Under the pieces are notes generated by a model. It did no database searches. It was not told where the DNA came from and saw nothing but the letters and a program-made list of their open reading frames with translations. The position numbers were made by a program, and so were the translations under genes. Below, piece by piece: positions 31,548 to 43,179 of a stretch of DNA of 64,000 nucleotides (position 1 is the stretch's first letter; each line of letters begins with the position of its first letter). The stretch covers positions 19,865 through 83,864 of the forward strand of contig JAJJLU010003476.1 of assembly GCA_023807065.1 (NCBI GenBank), in the 5' to 3' direction. Source of the stretch: Isotricha intestinalis. Its lineage: Eukaryota; Ciliophora; Litostomatea; Vestibuliferida; Isotrichidae.

Positions 31548-32861
31548 ATGAATGAAAATTTGAAAAAAAAATGTAATGAAATTTCACCAAATAAAGTTAT
31601 TAATAAAAATACTGGTGTTGGTAATTTAGTATATGAAGGAATTTCAAAAATTGTTGAAGCATCTCCTCATTCAGAAAATAAAAATAAATTAAATTCTTTA
31701 AAACATTATTCAAATTTATGTAAATTAAATTCTTCGAATTCAGATAGAAAAATAAGTAAATTATTAAAATATGTTCCTAAAAAAAATTTAAATTTTCCTA
31801 AAATTGATTCAATACCAAAATTATTTAATAAACCAAAAAAATTTTTTTCTCTTGAAATAAATAGATCTATTAGTTTATTCGAAAAAGGAATTTCTGAAAA
31901 TGATCATCTTAAATTTAAATCTGAAACTATGTTTAAATTAATTAATATTATGGATAATTATATTAAAACTAAAAATAATTATTCTGAATATTTATCTGAA
32001 ATTAGAAAAGATGATATTATAAATTTTTATAATTCTTTAAAAAATAAAAATAATGAATTTATACAATTTTTATTCGATGATTTAGGAAAAAATTGTGATT
32101 TTCTTTTATGGAAAAAGTTAATTTTATATATTTTAGAAAGAATAAATAATCATTATCACATTTTATATATTTATATAAATGAATTATGTGATATTAAAAA
32201 CCAAATAAATAATTTAGATAAAAAAAATAAAATTCAAAAATATGAATTGAAGAATAATATGAAAGAAATTAAAAAATTAAATAATATATTAAAAGAAAAT
32301 AAAAAATCAATCACAGAAAGAAATACTTCATATAATTATAAATCATTTAATTATGATTTATCAAAAAAACAAATTAAAGAAAATATTCAAAAAATAGAAA
32401 TTTATAATTTAAATTCTGAAATAAAAGATTTAACAAATTTATTAGAAAAAAATAAAGATTTTTATAATAAATGTTTAAATTTAGAAAATGAATTAGAAAA
32501 AAAAAATGCATATATAAAAGAACTTAAAAATATAATCAGTCAAAATTATATTGAAATGAAAGCTAAAATGGCAGTTTATAATGAAAATAAAAAAGATTTA
32601 GAAGAAAAAATACATGAATTAACTAATGAAAATAATAAAAATTTTAAAGAAATCGCATCTAATCAAAAAGAAATTTTTGAAGAAAAAACAAAAAACAAAC
32701 AATTAAAAATTCTTAAAGAAATTTCTTATGAAAGATTAAATATGTTATATGAAGAAATGAATTCTTGGATTTATATGTATATAGAAGAAAAAAAAGAACA
32801 TATTAAAACTAAAAAAACTTTAGAAACATTAGAAAATATAATGAGAATTAAAGAAGAATAA
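31548..32861 (+). CDS. Coiled-coil protein
   Basis: The start is placed at ATG 31548 (MNENLKKKCNE...), not at the upstream in-frame ATG at 31473, which lies inside the divergent gene and gives UTR-like residues. This leaves 437 aa. The N-terminal 100 residues are disordered (HSENKNKLNSLKHYSNL). A helical domain follows at about 105-205 (MFKLINIMDNYIKTKNNYSE, FLLWKKLILYILERINNHY). From about 205 to the end there are long heptad coiled coils (LNNILKENKKSITE, LNSEIKDLTNLLEKNKDFYN, MYIEEKKEHIKTKKTLETLE). Probably a structural cytoskeleton or basal-body protein; family not recognised. Confidence 0.65.
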   Translation: MNENLKKKCNEISPNKVINKNTGVGNLVYEGISKIVEASPHSENKNKLNSLKHYSNLCKLNSSNSDRKISKLLKYVPKKNLNFPKIDSIPKLFNKPKKFFSLEINRSISLFEKGISENDHLKFKSETMFKLINIMDNYIKTKNNYSEYLSEIRKDDIINFYNSLKNKNNEFIQFLFDDLGKNCDFLLWKKLILYILERINNHYHILYIYINELCDIKNQINNLDKKNKIQKYELKNNMKEIKKLNNILKENKKSITERNTSYNYKSFNYDLSKKQIKENIQKIEIYNLNSEIKDLTNLLEKNKDFYNKCLNLENELEKKNAYIKELKNIISQNYIEMKAKMAVYNENKKDLEEKIHELTNENNKNFKEIASNQKEIFEEKTKNKQLKILKEISYERLNMLYEEMNSWIYMYIEEKKEHIKTKKTLETLENIMRIKEE

Positions 32862-33048
32862 ATATAAATATTTTTTTCATATTAATATTACAATTATTGT
32901 TAAAAAAAATATAAATTTAGTTTATTTTAAAATAATAATAATTATATCTAAAAATTATAAAAATCCACATTAATAAATAAACTTAATAAATAAAATATAT
33001 ATAATTTCTATTTTTTATTTATATTAAAAGAAAATTAAAACACATAAA

Positions 33049-33477
33049 TCAATCAAAAAACATAAATTCTTCATTTTCATTAAAACTAACATTTCCTTTA
33101 TTATGATTTACTTTATCATTTAATTGAACATCTTCTTTTATTTCACTGATAAATTTAATAAATTTATTGTTTTCTTTTTTCTTTCCATAAATTTTATCAA
33201 TCAATTTATTTTTTAATTCTACAATTTTGTCAGGCATACTTGCATTAATTTGAGTAAAATATTTTGTGATTTTATTTCTTCTTTTCTCTTCACTTTTACT
33301 TGATAATTCAGAACAAGCTGATCGGGAATCCGAATCTTTATTATTTACTTCTTGAATTGATTCTTCTGGAAAAAAAATTGAAATTTTATTATAAAATGAA
33401 TAAAATAATACAAATATTACAATTGTTATAAATGAAGGCATTAAAAATTCATCAAATTCTGAAATGTTTATTATCAT
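33049..33477 (-). CDS. Small single-TM protein
   Basis: A 142-aa frame. An N-terminal hydrophobic helix (about 12-30, MPSFITIVIFVLFYSFYNKI) is followed by a charged cytosolic-type tail with an acidic-Ser segment (NNKDSDSRSACSELSSKSEE) and a Lys-rich helical part (DKIVELKNKLIDKIYGKKKE). It has no cleavable signal peptide signature. Likely a type III or tail-anchored-like membrane protein of unknown role. Confidence 0.55.
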   Translation of the reverse strand: MIINISEFDEFLMPSFITIVIFVLFYSFYNKISIFFPEESIQEVNNKDSDSRSACSELSSKSEEKRRNKITKYFTQINASMPDKIVELKNKLIDKIYGKKKENNKFIKFISEIKEDVQLNDKVNHNKGNVSFNENEEFMFFD

Positions 33478-33697
33478 TTTTTTAATTCTTTTTTATTTAT
33501 TTATTAAATTTAATCTTTGAAGTTTATTTCTTTGGTCTTAATTATAAAACGGTTTTTACATGTTTAAAAAATTAAATATATAGTTAAGAATTAATTTGCT
33601 TAATTTCTGAAAAAAATCAATAAAAATATGAATGGTGATGATATTATTATTTATTATTTAATATTTAATCAAATAAAAATATAAACTTTGTAAATAT

Positions 33698-35651
33698 TTA
33701 TTTATTTAATCCTGATCTAGTAAAATATAGTTTAGAAGTTTTAATTTTTCCATCATCAGTTTCATTAGTTAAATTTTCATTATCATTACTATTATCTGTA
33801 TCTCTTTCTCTTTCCTTATTAATAATATCAAAATCATAATCATCAAAATTTAAATATCTTTTTTTTCCTATTAAATCATTTTTAACTTTAATATTATTTT
33901 TTTGATAAAAAAGTAAACTTTTATCTATTTTACTTTGAATAAACAAATTATTAATATAATTTTTTACATTAACTAAATTATCTTTTAAATCATAATATTT
34001 ATCAATAATATCTTTTAAATTTTTTTCATTCCCAGGATTAATAATATCTTTAATCATTTTATCAGGATTAGAATTATGATTATTAACAATATAAAGAATA
34101 TTACTAATAACTAAATTTTTATGTAAAATATCAAAAATTCTATTTTTAATAATTAAAGCATCATATAAAATATTAATATCTCCTTTAATAGAAATATAAT
34201 AAGCAATTAACTTTAATATTTTATCATTTCTTGTACATCTTGTACAAAAACATTGTCCTAAACAAAACGGACACAACCAATCATTTTTATTTTTAATATC
34301 TTCTAATAATGTATCATAACTTCCTTTTAAACAAAAATTACAAAAATATCTTTTACATTGATTTATATTATCATTTTTTTTTGTCACTTCTATAAATTCA
34401 TTTATATTTCCTTCAAAATCTCTTATTATTAAACTTTTATATTCTAAGAAAAAAAAAATTAATTTTTAAAATTTATTTTTTTTTCATATAGAAAAAAAAA
34501 TAAATTTTAAAATTAATTTTATTATATAAAAAATAATATATTTTACTTCTAACAACACTAGTTCCATTAACAATAAAATTTTTGTTTGGTCTTTGACACA
34601 TTTTATTTCCAATCAAATGAGATTTACATTGAAAAATAACTTCACTTGGCTTTCTTTGTTTACAATGATGACAATAATAATATTTAATTTGGATTTTTTT
34701 AGCGACTTGAAAATCTTCTTTTTTAAAATTAGATTTTAAATTAATTTTATTATTTGATCCTGTATTATAATATAAATGAGTTTTTTCTTGAAATAAATCA
34801 TATATACTAATACTATTTAAAGGGTCTCTAAAATGAATAAAATCTAAATATTCTTTTTCTGATAATTTAATTGATTGAATATTTTCTGTTGGATCAAAGA
34901 TTATTATATAATTATTTTGGTTATTTTCTTTTTTAATTCCACAAATTGATTCTGCAAATTGTTTCATTTGTAAATTATATATTTGATTAATTAAATTATC
35001 ATATTTTTCTTGTTTTATTTCTGGAGAATCTAAATTTACTTCTTCTTTCACAAAAGAATTTTTTTTAATTTCTGATATTAATTTTATTTTAGAAAGATTA
35101 TTTAAATTATTTTGTTCTAAATGAAAAATTTTATTTTCTAAAAAATTAATTTCGTTAATAAAATTATCATCATTATTATTATGTAATAACCAATCACTTT
35201 TATCTAAATAAACATTACAACCAAATAATTTCGTAATAAATTGAGGATTATTTTTTTCTATAAATTATTAAATGATTAAATAAATAAAAAAATAAGTAAT
35301 CTTACTTATATTTTGTTCATAATATTTTCCTGCAAAAGTTAAAAGATTTTTTGGAAAACCAGTTTCAGAATAAATTAAATCTTTTTCAGGAACTAAAAAT
35401 ATTATATAAATAAAAAGATTTTAAAATTTAATTTAAATTTTATTAAATTTACCATGTTGAGAAAATAATGAAATAAGATGGTTTATTTCATAAGGATTTA
35501 ATTTTAAATTATTTGAAAAATTATATTCATTTATATTATTCCAAAATGTTTTTATGTTAAAAGAATGTGAATTATCAGTTTTATTTTTTGAATTTTCTTT
35601 TTCTTTTTCTAAATCTCTTTTATTTTTTATTATTTGAGACTTCACACTCAT
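33698..35651 (-). CDS. zf-4CXXC_R1 (CDCA7/R1-type) zinc-finger protein, four exons
   Basis: Four exons join in frame: 35453-35651, 35306-35392, 34547-35257 and 33698-34443, giving 580 aa. Introns are 60, 48 and 103 nt, all GTAA...AG, so internal ATG or GTG starts in the separate frames are not real starts. The zinc domain is split by intron 3: YYYCHHCKQRKPSEVIFQCK, then MCQR, KRYFCNFCLKGSY, and WLCPFCLGQCFCTRCTR. This is the four-CXXC pattern of the R1/CDCA7 family, which binds DNA or chromatin and in animals and plants acts with the HELLS remodeler. The helical C-terminus after the fingers (about 400-500) contains IKDIINPGNEKNLKDIIDKY. The N-terminus is disordered. A nuclear chromatin factor is likely; the target is unknown. 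Confidence 0.75.
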
Positions 35652-36866
35652 TATTTATATAATATATTCTTTGTTTAATTTCATATTTTTTTATTTTTGT
35701 TTTTCAAAAATTTTTTATTTTTTTTTTAGTTGTTTCTTTATTTCTTTTACTTTTTTATTTAGGGGATTTTATTTTTCTTTTTTTGGGTTTTTTTTAAATT
35801 TGTTTTTTGAAAAAATGATTTTTATTTAAGGAGGTATAATTGTTTATTTTTTTGGATGAATTTGTTTTATTTTTTTTCAAATAATATTTATTTATCTTAT
35901 ATTTCACTTTTTTTAATTTTATATTTAAGAATTTTTCAAAGTAAATATTTGAAACAAATTTATATTATATAATAGATATTTTGAACTTTTTTTTTCTTTT
36001 TTATACTTATATAATAATTATAATAAAATTAATTTTATATAATAAAAAAATATATTCAAATAATAATGTTCATAATATTTAATCAATATATTTTAAAAAA
36101 ATCAATTTTTTTTAGGTTTTTCTTCCTTTTAATAAAATAAAAATTTAAAAAAAAAAAGTATATTTAATTACAGTTAATAAAGTAGAATTATAAATAACAA
36201 ACAGAGTAAATTAATTTTTTTACTTTTTCAATTTAATTCAACTTTAAAATTATTTTTCATGTTTTTCATGATTCTAATTCTTTTACTTTCAAATTATAAA
36301 GTATTAAATTGAAATTTTTAATTACGAGAGTAAAATAAAGAATAATTATAATTAATATACAATTTAAATGTTTTGTTGAAGTCTTTTTTAATTCTAAAAT
36401 TTCATCATTTTATTACAATTATTTTATTATATTGATATTTTTATATATTTCAATTATTTTTTCCCCACTAATATTATAAAATTTTTTTATTAAATCCTAT
36501 TTTTTTTAATAGGATTGATTTTTATTATTTATTATAATATATCAAATTTTATTTATTTATTTCTTTATTTTTTTAAATTTAATTAAACAATATAAATTAA
36601 TGGATGAAAATATAATTTTAACTGATTAATATTTACTACTTTAATAAAAAAACATTTATAATAATAACCCTTTAATTCAATTAAACCCCTTAATAACTCT
36701 TTTAAAAAAACAATTTCATAGAATGATAAAATTATATCCTCTCAAAGAAACTAATAAATAAAAATAAAAAAAGAATAATTAGAATATAATATAAATTTAA
36801 TATTATTATTTTTTTCTTTCATAAAATTTAAAAATAAATACTATTAAAATCTAAAAAAAATAAATT
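35652..36866. other. 1.2-kb intergenic region, T-rich on the plus strand near 35690-35880
   Basis: No gene found. The first 200 bp (upstream of the zinc-finger gene) is strongly T-rich with few G residues, including a TTTTGGGTTTTTTT block at 35781-35794. The rest is A/T spacer down to the Rab gene 3' end. Confidence 0.5.
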
Positions 36867-37451
36867 TTACAATATTAAACATCCACAATTAAAATTATAA
36901 TTACTATTATTATTAATATCTATATTTCCATCATTATCATTATTATTATTATTATATTCCAAAATTTTATCAGCAATAATATTAAAAAGTTCAATAACAT
37001 TAATATTATTTTTAGCTGAAGTTTCAATATAAAACAAATTATTTTCTTTTGCAAATAATTGAGCATTTTCAAAAGAAACTTTTCTAATATTATTTAAATC
37101 ACATTTATTTCCCACTAAAACAATAAAAATATTATGAATATTTTTTTCAATTTCATTTAACCAATTTTTAACATTTATAAAAGTATTTTCATCAGTAATA
37201 TCAAAACAAATAATAATACTTTTAGAACCTTTATAATACATATTAATCATACTTCTAAATCTTTCTTGTCCTGCAGTATCCCATATGTTTAAATTTATTC
37301 CTTTTATTTTTATATCTGTATGACTTGCTCCAATTGTTGATTTTGTATTTCCAAATTTATTATTTATTAATCTTTCTATTATACATGTTTTTCCTACATT
37401 TGTATCACCTATTATTACTATTTTATTTGATGTCTTTTTTAGTATTGACAT
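36867..37451 (-). CDS. Rab-family small GTPase (Rab5/22-like)
   Basis: 194 aa with all GTPase motifs: P-loop GDTNVGKT (15-22), switch I STIGAS, WDTAGQERFRS (57-67), NKCD (115-118) and ETSAK (143-147). The switch regions (TIGAS, MYYKGSKSIIICFDIT) are closest to the Rab5/Rab21/Rab22 endosomal group. The hypervariable tail is poly-Asn. The end is NCGCLIL: a CLIL CaaX box with one extra cysteine rather than the usual CC or CXC, so it may be geranylgeranylated as a CaaX protein. Acts in vesicle traffic. Unspliced, start at first ATG. Confidence 0.9.
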   Translation of the reverse strand: MSILKKTSNKIVIIGDTNVGKTCIIERLINNKFGNTKSTIGASHTDIKIKGINLNIWDTAGQERFRSMINMYYKGSKSIIICFDITDENTFINVKNWLNEIEKNIHNIFIVLVGNKCDLNNIRKVSFENAQLFAKENNLFYIETSAKNNINVIELFNIIADKILEYNNNNNDNDGNIDINNNSNYNFNCGCLIL

Positions 37452-37698
37452 TTTATTTTATTTTTTTTATTTTAGTTTATTTTTTTTATTGTTTTTTAGT
37501 TAGTGAAAATTTTAAAGATTTTATAATGGATTTTATTTATTATTAGTCTTTAGGAGAACTAGAAATAATATATGATTTCAAAAAAAATTAGATTTTAATA
37601 TCATTTCTAATTATTTTTATTTTTATTTTTTTCTTTCCTTCTCATATATTATTCTATTTTTTAAAAATTATCAATTCAAAATAAAAGAGGAAAAAGCA

Positions 37699-39233
37699 TT
37701 AAAACAAATAACATTTCCTGTCAATTTCATCATCTTTCCAATTCCCTTCATATTTTCTTCCACTTTTATAATACATAACACCTTTTCCGTTTTTTTTTCC
37801 ATTTTTCCATATACCATCAAATTTATTTCCATCATTATCATAATAAATACCTTTCCCATTTCTTACATCATTTTCATATTCTCCATCATATTTATTTCTA
37901 CTTTTCCAATAAAAAACACCTTTACCATTTTTTTTTCCATCAATCCAATTTCCATCATAAATATTTCCATCTTTCCAATAAAAAATTCCTTTTCCATTAA
38001 TTTTATTATTTTTCCATTCTCCATCATAAATATCACCATCATTATAATAAAAAGTTCCTTTTCCTTCTTTTTTGTTATTTTTATATTCACCATCATATTT
38101 ATTTCCATTATTATAATAAAATATTCCTTTTCCTTCCATTTTATTTTCTTTATATTCTCCATTATATTTATTTCCATTGTTTAAATAGAATTCTCCTATT
38201 CCTTCTGCTTTGTCATTTTTCCATTCTCCATTATATTTCTTACCATCATTATAATAAAATTCCCCTTTTCCTTCAAATTTATCATTCTTAAATTCTCCTA
38301 TATATTTATTCCCATTTTTAAAGTAGTATATTCCTTTTCCTTCTTTCTTTTCATTCTTATATTCTCCTATATATATATTCCCATTCCTATATTCTACTAT
38401 ACTTATTCTATTAATTTTAAATAATTATATATTTCTTACTCAATTTTAGGATCATCATTCTTTAATTTTTCTGTTATACAATTTATTAATATTTCTTTTA
38501 AAGTTATATCAGGGTTTGGTTTTAATGTTGATTTTAAAATATTTATTAAAAATGATGAATAATTTAAATTTGGGATAAATATATTATTTATATTATTGTT
38601 TTCTTCTTCTTTTTTTTCATTTAATTTTATTTCTTCTGTATTTGGTGGATTTTCTAATTGAGTTAATTCATATAATATTAATCCTAAATTAAATATTATT
38701 TTCTTATCATCTTGAGAATTATTTTTTTCTTTATTTTTATTTAACAATTTAGAAATACCAAAATTATTTAATTTAATTCGATTATCTATTGTTAATAATA
38801 TATTATCTAAAATTAAATCTTCATGAATAATATTATTTTCATTAATAAATATTAATCCTTCACATATTTCAATTAAATAATCAATGATTATTATTTCTTT
38901 AAAATATTCATTTTTATTCTTTTGTTCTTTAATTTTATTATTTAAATTCCCTCCTTCAGCATATTCTTTTAATATTGTTATTTTATCTTTTTCAAAGAGA
39001 AATTCATAATGATTTATTAAATTAGGATTTTTTAATTTTGATAAATGTATGCCTTCGTCCTGTATTTTATTCTTCATTTCATCATCTATATTTGATAAAT
39101 TAATTTCTAGTATTATTAGTTTTTCTTTTGTATATTTTAGCTCTCCTAAATATATTGCCTTATATTCATCTTTTTTTATAAGTGAAAGTTTTTGATAATT
39201 CATTTTTAAAAATTCATTTTCTAAATTTTCCAT
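37699..39233 (-). CDS. NEK-like pseudokinase fused to MORN repeats (two exons)
   Basis: Two exons, 38440-39233 and 37699-38407, joined across a 32-nt GTAAGA...AATAG intron, encode 500 aa. Residues 1-265 are a NEK-like kinase fold (EYAEGGNL hinge region, EICEGLIFINENNIIHED) with lost catalytic residues: the VAIK lysine is E43 (LIILEINL), the Gly-rich loop lacks glycines, HRD is HED and the loop lysine is I141, DFG is NFG (157-159), and the activation segment is nearly absent. Residues about 270-500 carry nine full and one partial MORN repeats of 23 residues (YDGEYKNNKKEGKG type). MORN repeats bind membranes or partners in ciliates and apicomplexans. The intron must be removed or the stop after the kinase would truncate the protein. 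It is likely a non-catalytic scaffold. Confidence 0.75.
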
Positions 39234-39760
39234 TTATTAAAAAGATTTATATTCTATTTTTTATTTGATTAATTTATAATATATTTAATTTAATATATTA
39301 TTAAAGTAAAATAATAAATATTGTTACTTAGATATTTAAAAAACAACTAAAAACACAATTTTAAATATGTTTTTATTTTTTATTTCCAAACGATAGACAT
39401 TCAATTAGAATTTATTAGAACTATATAACAATTAAAGAATTTCAATTTAAAACAAAGAAATTTTTTAAAACAATTAAAATATAGTTTCCAAATATCTTTT
39501 TATTATTTAGTTAGAGGGAAATTTTTATTTTAATATTTTACTTTTTATTTTATTCATTATTTAATTAAAAAAAAAGATAGAGAATTTATCAGCATAAATT
39601 AATAAATAAAAAGATTATTTAACTTCATTTATTATGATTTAATTAGAGAATAATCCTTAGTTTTATAACGAAAAAATAATAATTAAAAAGTTTTTTTATT
39701 TATAATAAATATTTTTATATTATAAATATTTTTATATATATTTTTCAAAAGAAAAAAAAA
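39234..39760. other. Divergent intergenic region, AT-rich
   Basis: 527 bp between the pseudokinase-MORN start and the coiled-coil gene at 39761. Contains both promoters by position; no motif or RNA recognised. Confidence 0.4.
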
Positions 39761-40723
39761 ATGATAGAAAAAAATCACGAAAGAAAAAATTATAATGAAG
39801 AAACTAGATTAGAAAAAAAAGAATATGAAATAATAATAGATGAAAGTGAAGAAAGAGAGGAAATAATAAAGAAAAAATGTGAAGAACTGAAAAAATTAAC
39901 AGAAAAAATTCATAAAGCAAATAAAAAAAAAATAAAAGAAAATAAAATAAAAGATTCCGAGATAGATTCATTAAATAATGAAATAACAAATATAATAGTA
40001 AATAATTATAATTTAGAAAATATAATAAAAAAAGAAATTGAATTAAGAAATAAATATCAAAAAGAACAAAATAAAATATCTTCTTATTGTAATGAATTAC
40101 AAACTAAATTTTATAATATGGAAAAAGCAATTAAAGAACACGAAGAAAAAATAAAAAAAATGAATAAAGAAAATATAAATTTAAAAGAAATTTATGAAAA
40201 AGAAATAGAAGAAATTGAAAAAGAAAATTTAAATTTAGAAAAGAATTTAAAAGAAAAAATAGATTTACAAATGAAACAAAAAAATGAAATTTTAGAAAAT
40301 GAAAATAAAGTGAAAAATTTAAAAAAAGAAATAGAACAACAAAAAAATTTTTTTAATCAAAGAGAAATGATAAATAAAAATAAATATGATGAATTAATAA
40401 AAAAATATAATTTATTACAAAAAAAAGTTGATGAATTACAAGTTTTTTTTGATATTTCAAAAACAGAAAATAAAAAAATTCAAATTTCAAAAAATAAAAT
40501 GAATAAATTGAATGAAATAAATATTATAGAAAAAAAAATTCAAGATTATGAAAATGAAAATTCCAAATTAAATAATCAAATACAAGAATTAAATAAACAA
40601 TATAAAGAAATTAGTATGAGTAATGCTTCGACTATGGATTTTTTAACTAGTTGTGGAAATAAAATTGAAAAAAAAAAAAATTATAAATTTACTTTTAATC
40701 ACAAAAGAAAAAGTAGTGTTTAA
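39761..40723 (+). CDS. Long coiled-coil protein (weakly taxilin-like)
   Basis: 320 aa, almost entirely alpha-helical heptads rich in Glu, Lys, Asn and Ile, from residue 10 to about 280. The segment ISSYCNELQTKFYNMEKAIK and the later KYDELIKKYNLLQKKVDELQ have a taxilin-like flavour, but composition bias makes that a weak match. The C-terminus is short and basic (HKRKSSV). No other domain. Probably structural or a syntaxin/kinetochore/centrosome-type adaptor; not assigned. Confidence 0.6.
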   Translation: MIEKNHERKNYNEETRLEKKEYEIIIDESEEREEIIKKKCEELKKLTEKIHKANKKKIKENKIKDSEIDSLNNEITNIIVNNYNLENIIKKEIELRNKYQKEQNKISSYCNELQTKFYNMEKAIKEHEEKIKKMNKENINLKEIYEKEIEEIEKENLNLEKNLKEKIDLQMKQKNEILENENKVKNLKKEIEQQKNFFNQREMINKNKYDELIKKYNLLQKKVDELQVFFDISKTENKKIQISKNKMNKLNEINIIEKKIQDYENENSKLNNQIQELNKQYKEISMSNASTMDFLTSCGNKIEKKKNYKFTFNHKRKSSV

Positions 40724-41681
40724 TAAATAATATTTTTTTTTTGGGTGTTATTATATATTTTTAATTTTTTTTTCTGAAATTTATTAATTTTTTTTTCTTG
40801 GATTTAAATCCTATTTATAATATTAATTATAATTAAAAACACCTTTTTCTTTGTTTTTTTTTAATAATTTAATTTTTTTTTATTGAATTAAAATTGAATG
40901 ATTTAAAAATTATTTTTAAGATTTAATGTTTTTTTTTAATAAATGTAACGTGCGTTTAAAATTTATTTTTTAAAAAAATATTACCTTAATAAAGGAAATA
41001 TCTTCTTTTAAAAAAATAGTTTTTTAAACACCAAAAAAAATTAAGTGTAATATTCATATAACTTACTTTTAGTATTTTAAAATAAGTGTTTTTTCCTTTT
41101 TAAATTGAGGGAGTAAAGAGGTTTCAAGAAATTTATATTTATATTTTCTTTATAAATATTTAAATCAAATAATAAAGTAAGAAAATATTCTTCTTATCTT
41201 TTTCTTTGTAACATTCTTTAAAAATCAACAAAATTTGTTGAATTTTTGAATGCAGTTTGGAAATACTTTTGAAAAAAAAATTTTCATAAAAATTTTTTGG
41301 TGATATTAATTTAAAAGAAGAAATTTTTAAAAGAAAAAAAAAAATTTCAAAAAACCTGAAATTTTAAATTAAAATATTGAAAAAAAGAAAGAATTTAAAA
41401 AGAAAGAAGGACATTATTAATAATAAATTTACTTTAACATGAAAAAAGGAAATTTTAATTTTTTAAATTATTTTTTAATAAAAATTAATTTTTTTGAAAC
41501 TCATTAAAGTCCAAATATAATATAATAAGAGCTTGATGGGAAAAAACTATTAAAATTCGTTAAAAAATAAAAGAAAAAAAAGAAAGAAATAAAATAACAA
41601 AGTAAAATAAAATATTCCATCATTTCATATTTTAATGCTATTATATTCTAAAAAGTAAAAATTTTTTTTTAAAATTATATA
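40724..41681. other. Intergenic, about 1 kb between convergent genes
   Basis: Long T runs with one TTTTTTGGGTG block right after the upstream stop (40733-40747), then mixed A/T sequence. I found no open frame or pseudogene here. Confidence 0.45.
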
Positions 41682-42248
41682 TCAATTAATATTAGATTTA
41701 TTTTTGTTATTCTTTAAATTTTCTAAATATATTTGTAATTTTAATTTTCTTTTTTTATTAAGTAATTTAAGTTTTTTAATTTCTGAAGATAAAAAAGAAA
41801 GACTTAAATTTAATCTTTGCATCGAATTACTTTGAATAATATTACAATAATTCATTTTTGTCAATTGAGAATTTATCTCTTTAATAGCTTCTTTAGATTT
41901 TTCAATATAAATTTTTTTCTCTTCTTGTAATTTAGAATTATTTTTATTTATTAAATTATTTGACGATTTAAATGAAAAATTTGGTCCTTCATTAATAGAA
42001 GTATTTAATATTTTTTTATTACAATTACTTATATTTTTATTAAAAGAATAATCTAAATTCTCAGGTGAACTTGTAATACTTTTAGAATCTAAAGTTGAAG
42101 TGGGACTGTATGAATGTGTTAAAAAACAATTATTTAATGATAATAGTTTATTTGAAAATAATATATTTTGAGGAATCATAATATTTTTAGTTTCTTTATT
42201 CATTTTATTTATTTTATAATTTCTTATTATGTTATTATAACATATCAT
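41682..42248 (-). CDS. Hypothetical Ser/Asn-rich protein with short coiled coil
   Basis: 188 aa from the first ATG; an internal ATG at 42203 (MNKETKNIMIPQNILFSN) may be the true start, since the codons before it look like UTR. A Ser-rich disordered part (SPTSTLDSKSITSSPE) precedes a helical segment at about 110-185 (KKIYIEKSKEAIKEINSQLT, LSFLSSEIKKLKLLNKKRKL). No domain recognised. Confidence 0.5.
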   Translation of the reverse strand: MICYNNIIRNYKINKMNKETKNIMIPQNILFSNKLLSLNNCFLTHSYSPTSTLDSKSITSSPENLDYSFNKNISNCNKKILNTSINEGPNFSFKSSNNLINKNNSKLQEEKKIYIEKSKEAIKEINSQLTKMNYCNIIQSNSMQRLNLSLSFLSSEIKKLKLLNKKRKLKLQIYLENLKNNKNKSNIN

Positions 42249-42915
42249 TTTATTTTATTATAATATTATTCTTCTTTTATCAATTAACTTTTTTTCTTTT
42301 CTCTTTTTACTCTTTTGTTTAGCAATCAGGAAAAATTTATTATTCAGTTATGATAAATAAATTAGTCTCTTTTTTCGGTGAGTTTGGAATTATATTTAAA
42401 ATGATATTAATTAAGTTTATCATTTATCCTCATCATTTTAGAATGTAAATTATATTATGAATGATAATATACAAAAATGAATTTATTAATTAAATGAAAA
42501 ATTATTCAATATATTTTTCCATTTAAAAATAATATTTTTCTTTATGTTGAGAAGGGATTATTCTTTTATATTGTTTCTTTCTATATTATAATTTTCAAAT
42601 ATAGAAAGCAAAAATTAAACTTATAATTCCTTTATTTAATAATTTTAAAATAGGAAAAAAAATTACATTTAAATAAATAAAATAATATTTTTTATTATTA
42701 TTGTTTTTTCTCTAATTTTTCCTTTTTTTTAAATGATTTTTTAATTCTTTATTTTCTCTTTTTTTATTGTTTATTCTTTATTTTTATTTAAATTTTAAAT
42801 GAAAATTATATTTAAATTTTTGAAATTTATTTTATTAAATATCAATTTAATTTGAAAAAAAATTTTTTTCTTTTTGAATTGTTTTATTTGATTAAAAAAT
42901 AATTATTTTTTTAAT
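42249..42915. other. Divergent intergenic region, AT-rich
   Basis: 667 bp between divergent genes. I checked both strands and could not support a gene or structured RNA. Confidence 0.45.
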
Positions 42916-43179
42916 ATGAATTTTATTTATAATTCTCCTGAACAAAGTAATATAAGAAATATAAGAAAATGTGAAAATTCAAAAGAGAATTTAATAAATG
43001 GTAAATATAATAATGAAATTCAAAAAGAAAGAGATGAAAAGATTGAAAATGAAATATCTGAATTTAATCTTGATAATATTGAAGAAGAAAATTCTTCAAA
43101 TACAAAATTAAATAATATAAACAAAGAGAATCCAAAAAGTAAAAACCTTCAAAATATAATAACAAATATTATAATATAA
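42916..43179 (+). CDS. Small hypothetical acidic protein
   Basis: An 87-aa frame starting MNFIYNSPEQSNIRNIRKCE. Glu/Asn/Lys-rich with an EKIENEISEFNLDNIEEENS stretch that may be helical. No domain. Codon and residue use match neighbouring genes, but at this length a chance frame or a first exon is possible. Confidence 0.35.
   Translation: MNFIYNSPEQSNIRNIRKCENSKENLINGKYNNEIQKERDEKIENEISEFNLDNIEEENSSNTKLNNINKENPKSKNLQNIITNIII

Noticed and set aside
35781..35794. Telomere-like repeat
   Set aside because: Only one GGG block is present, with no tandem array.
38436..39233. Kinase as a separate gene ending at TAA
   Set aside because: A 32-nt GT-AG intron joins the following MORN frame in phase, and the MORN coding continues right up to the acceptor with no start codon of its own in good position.
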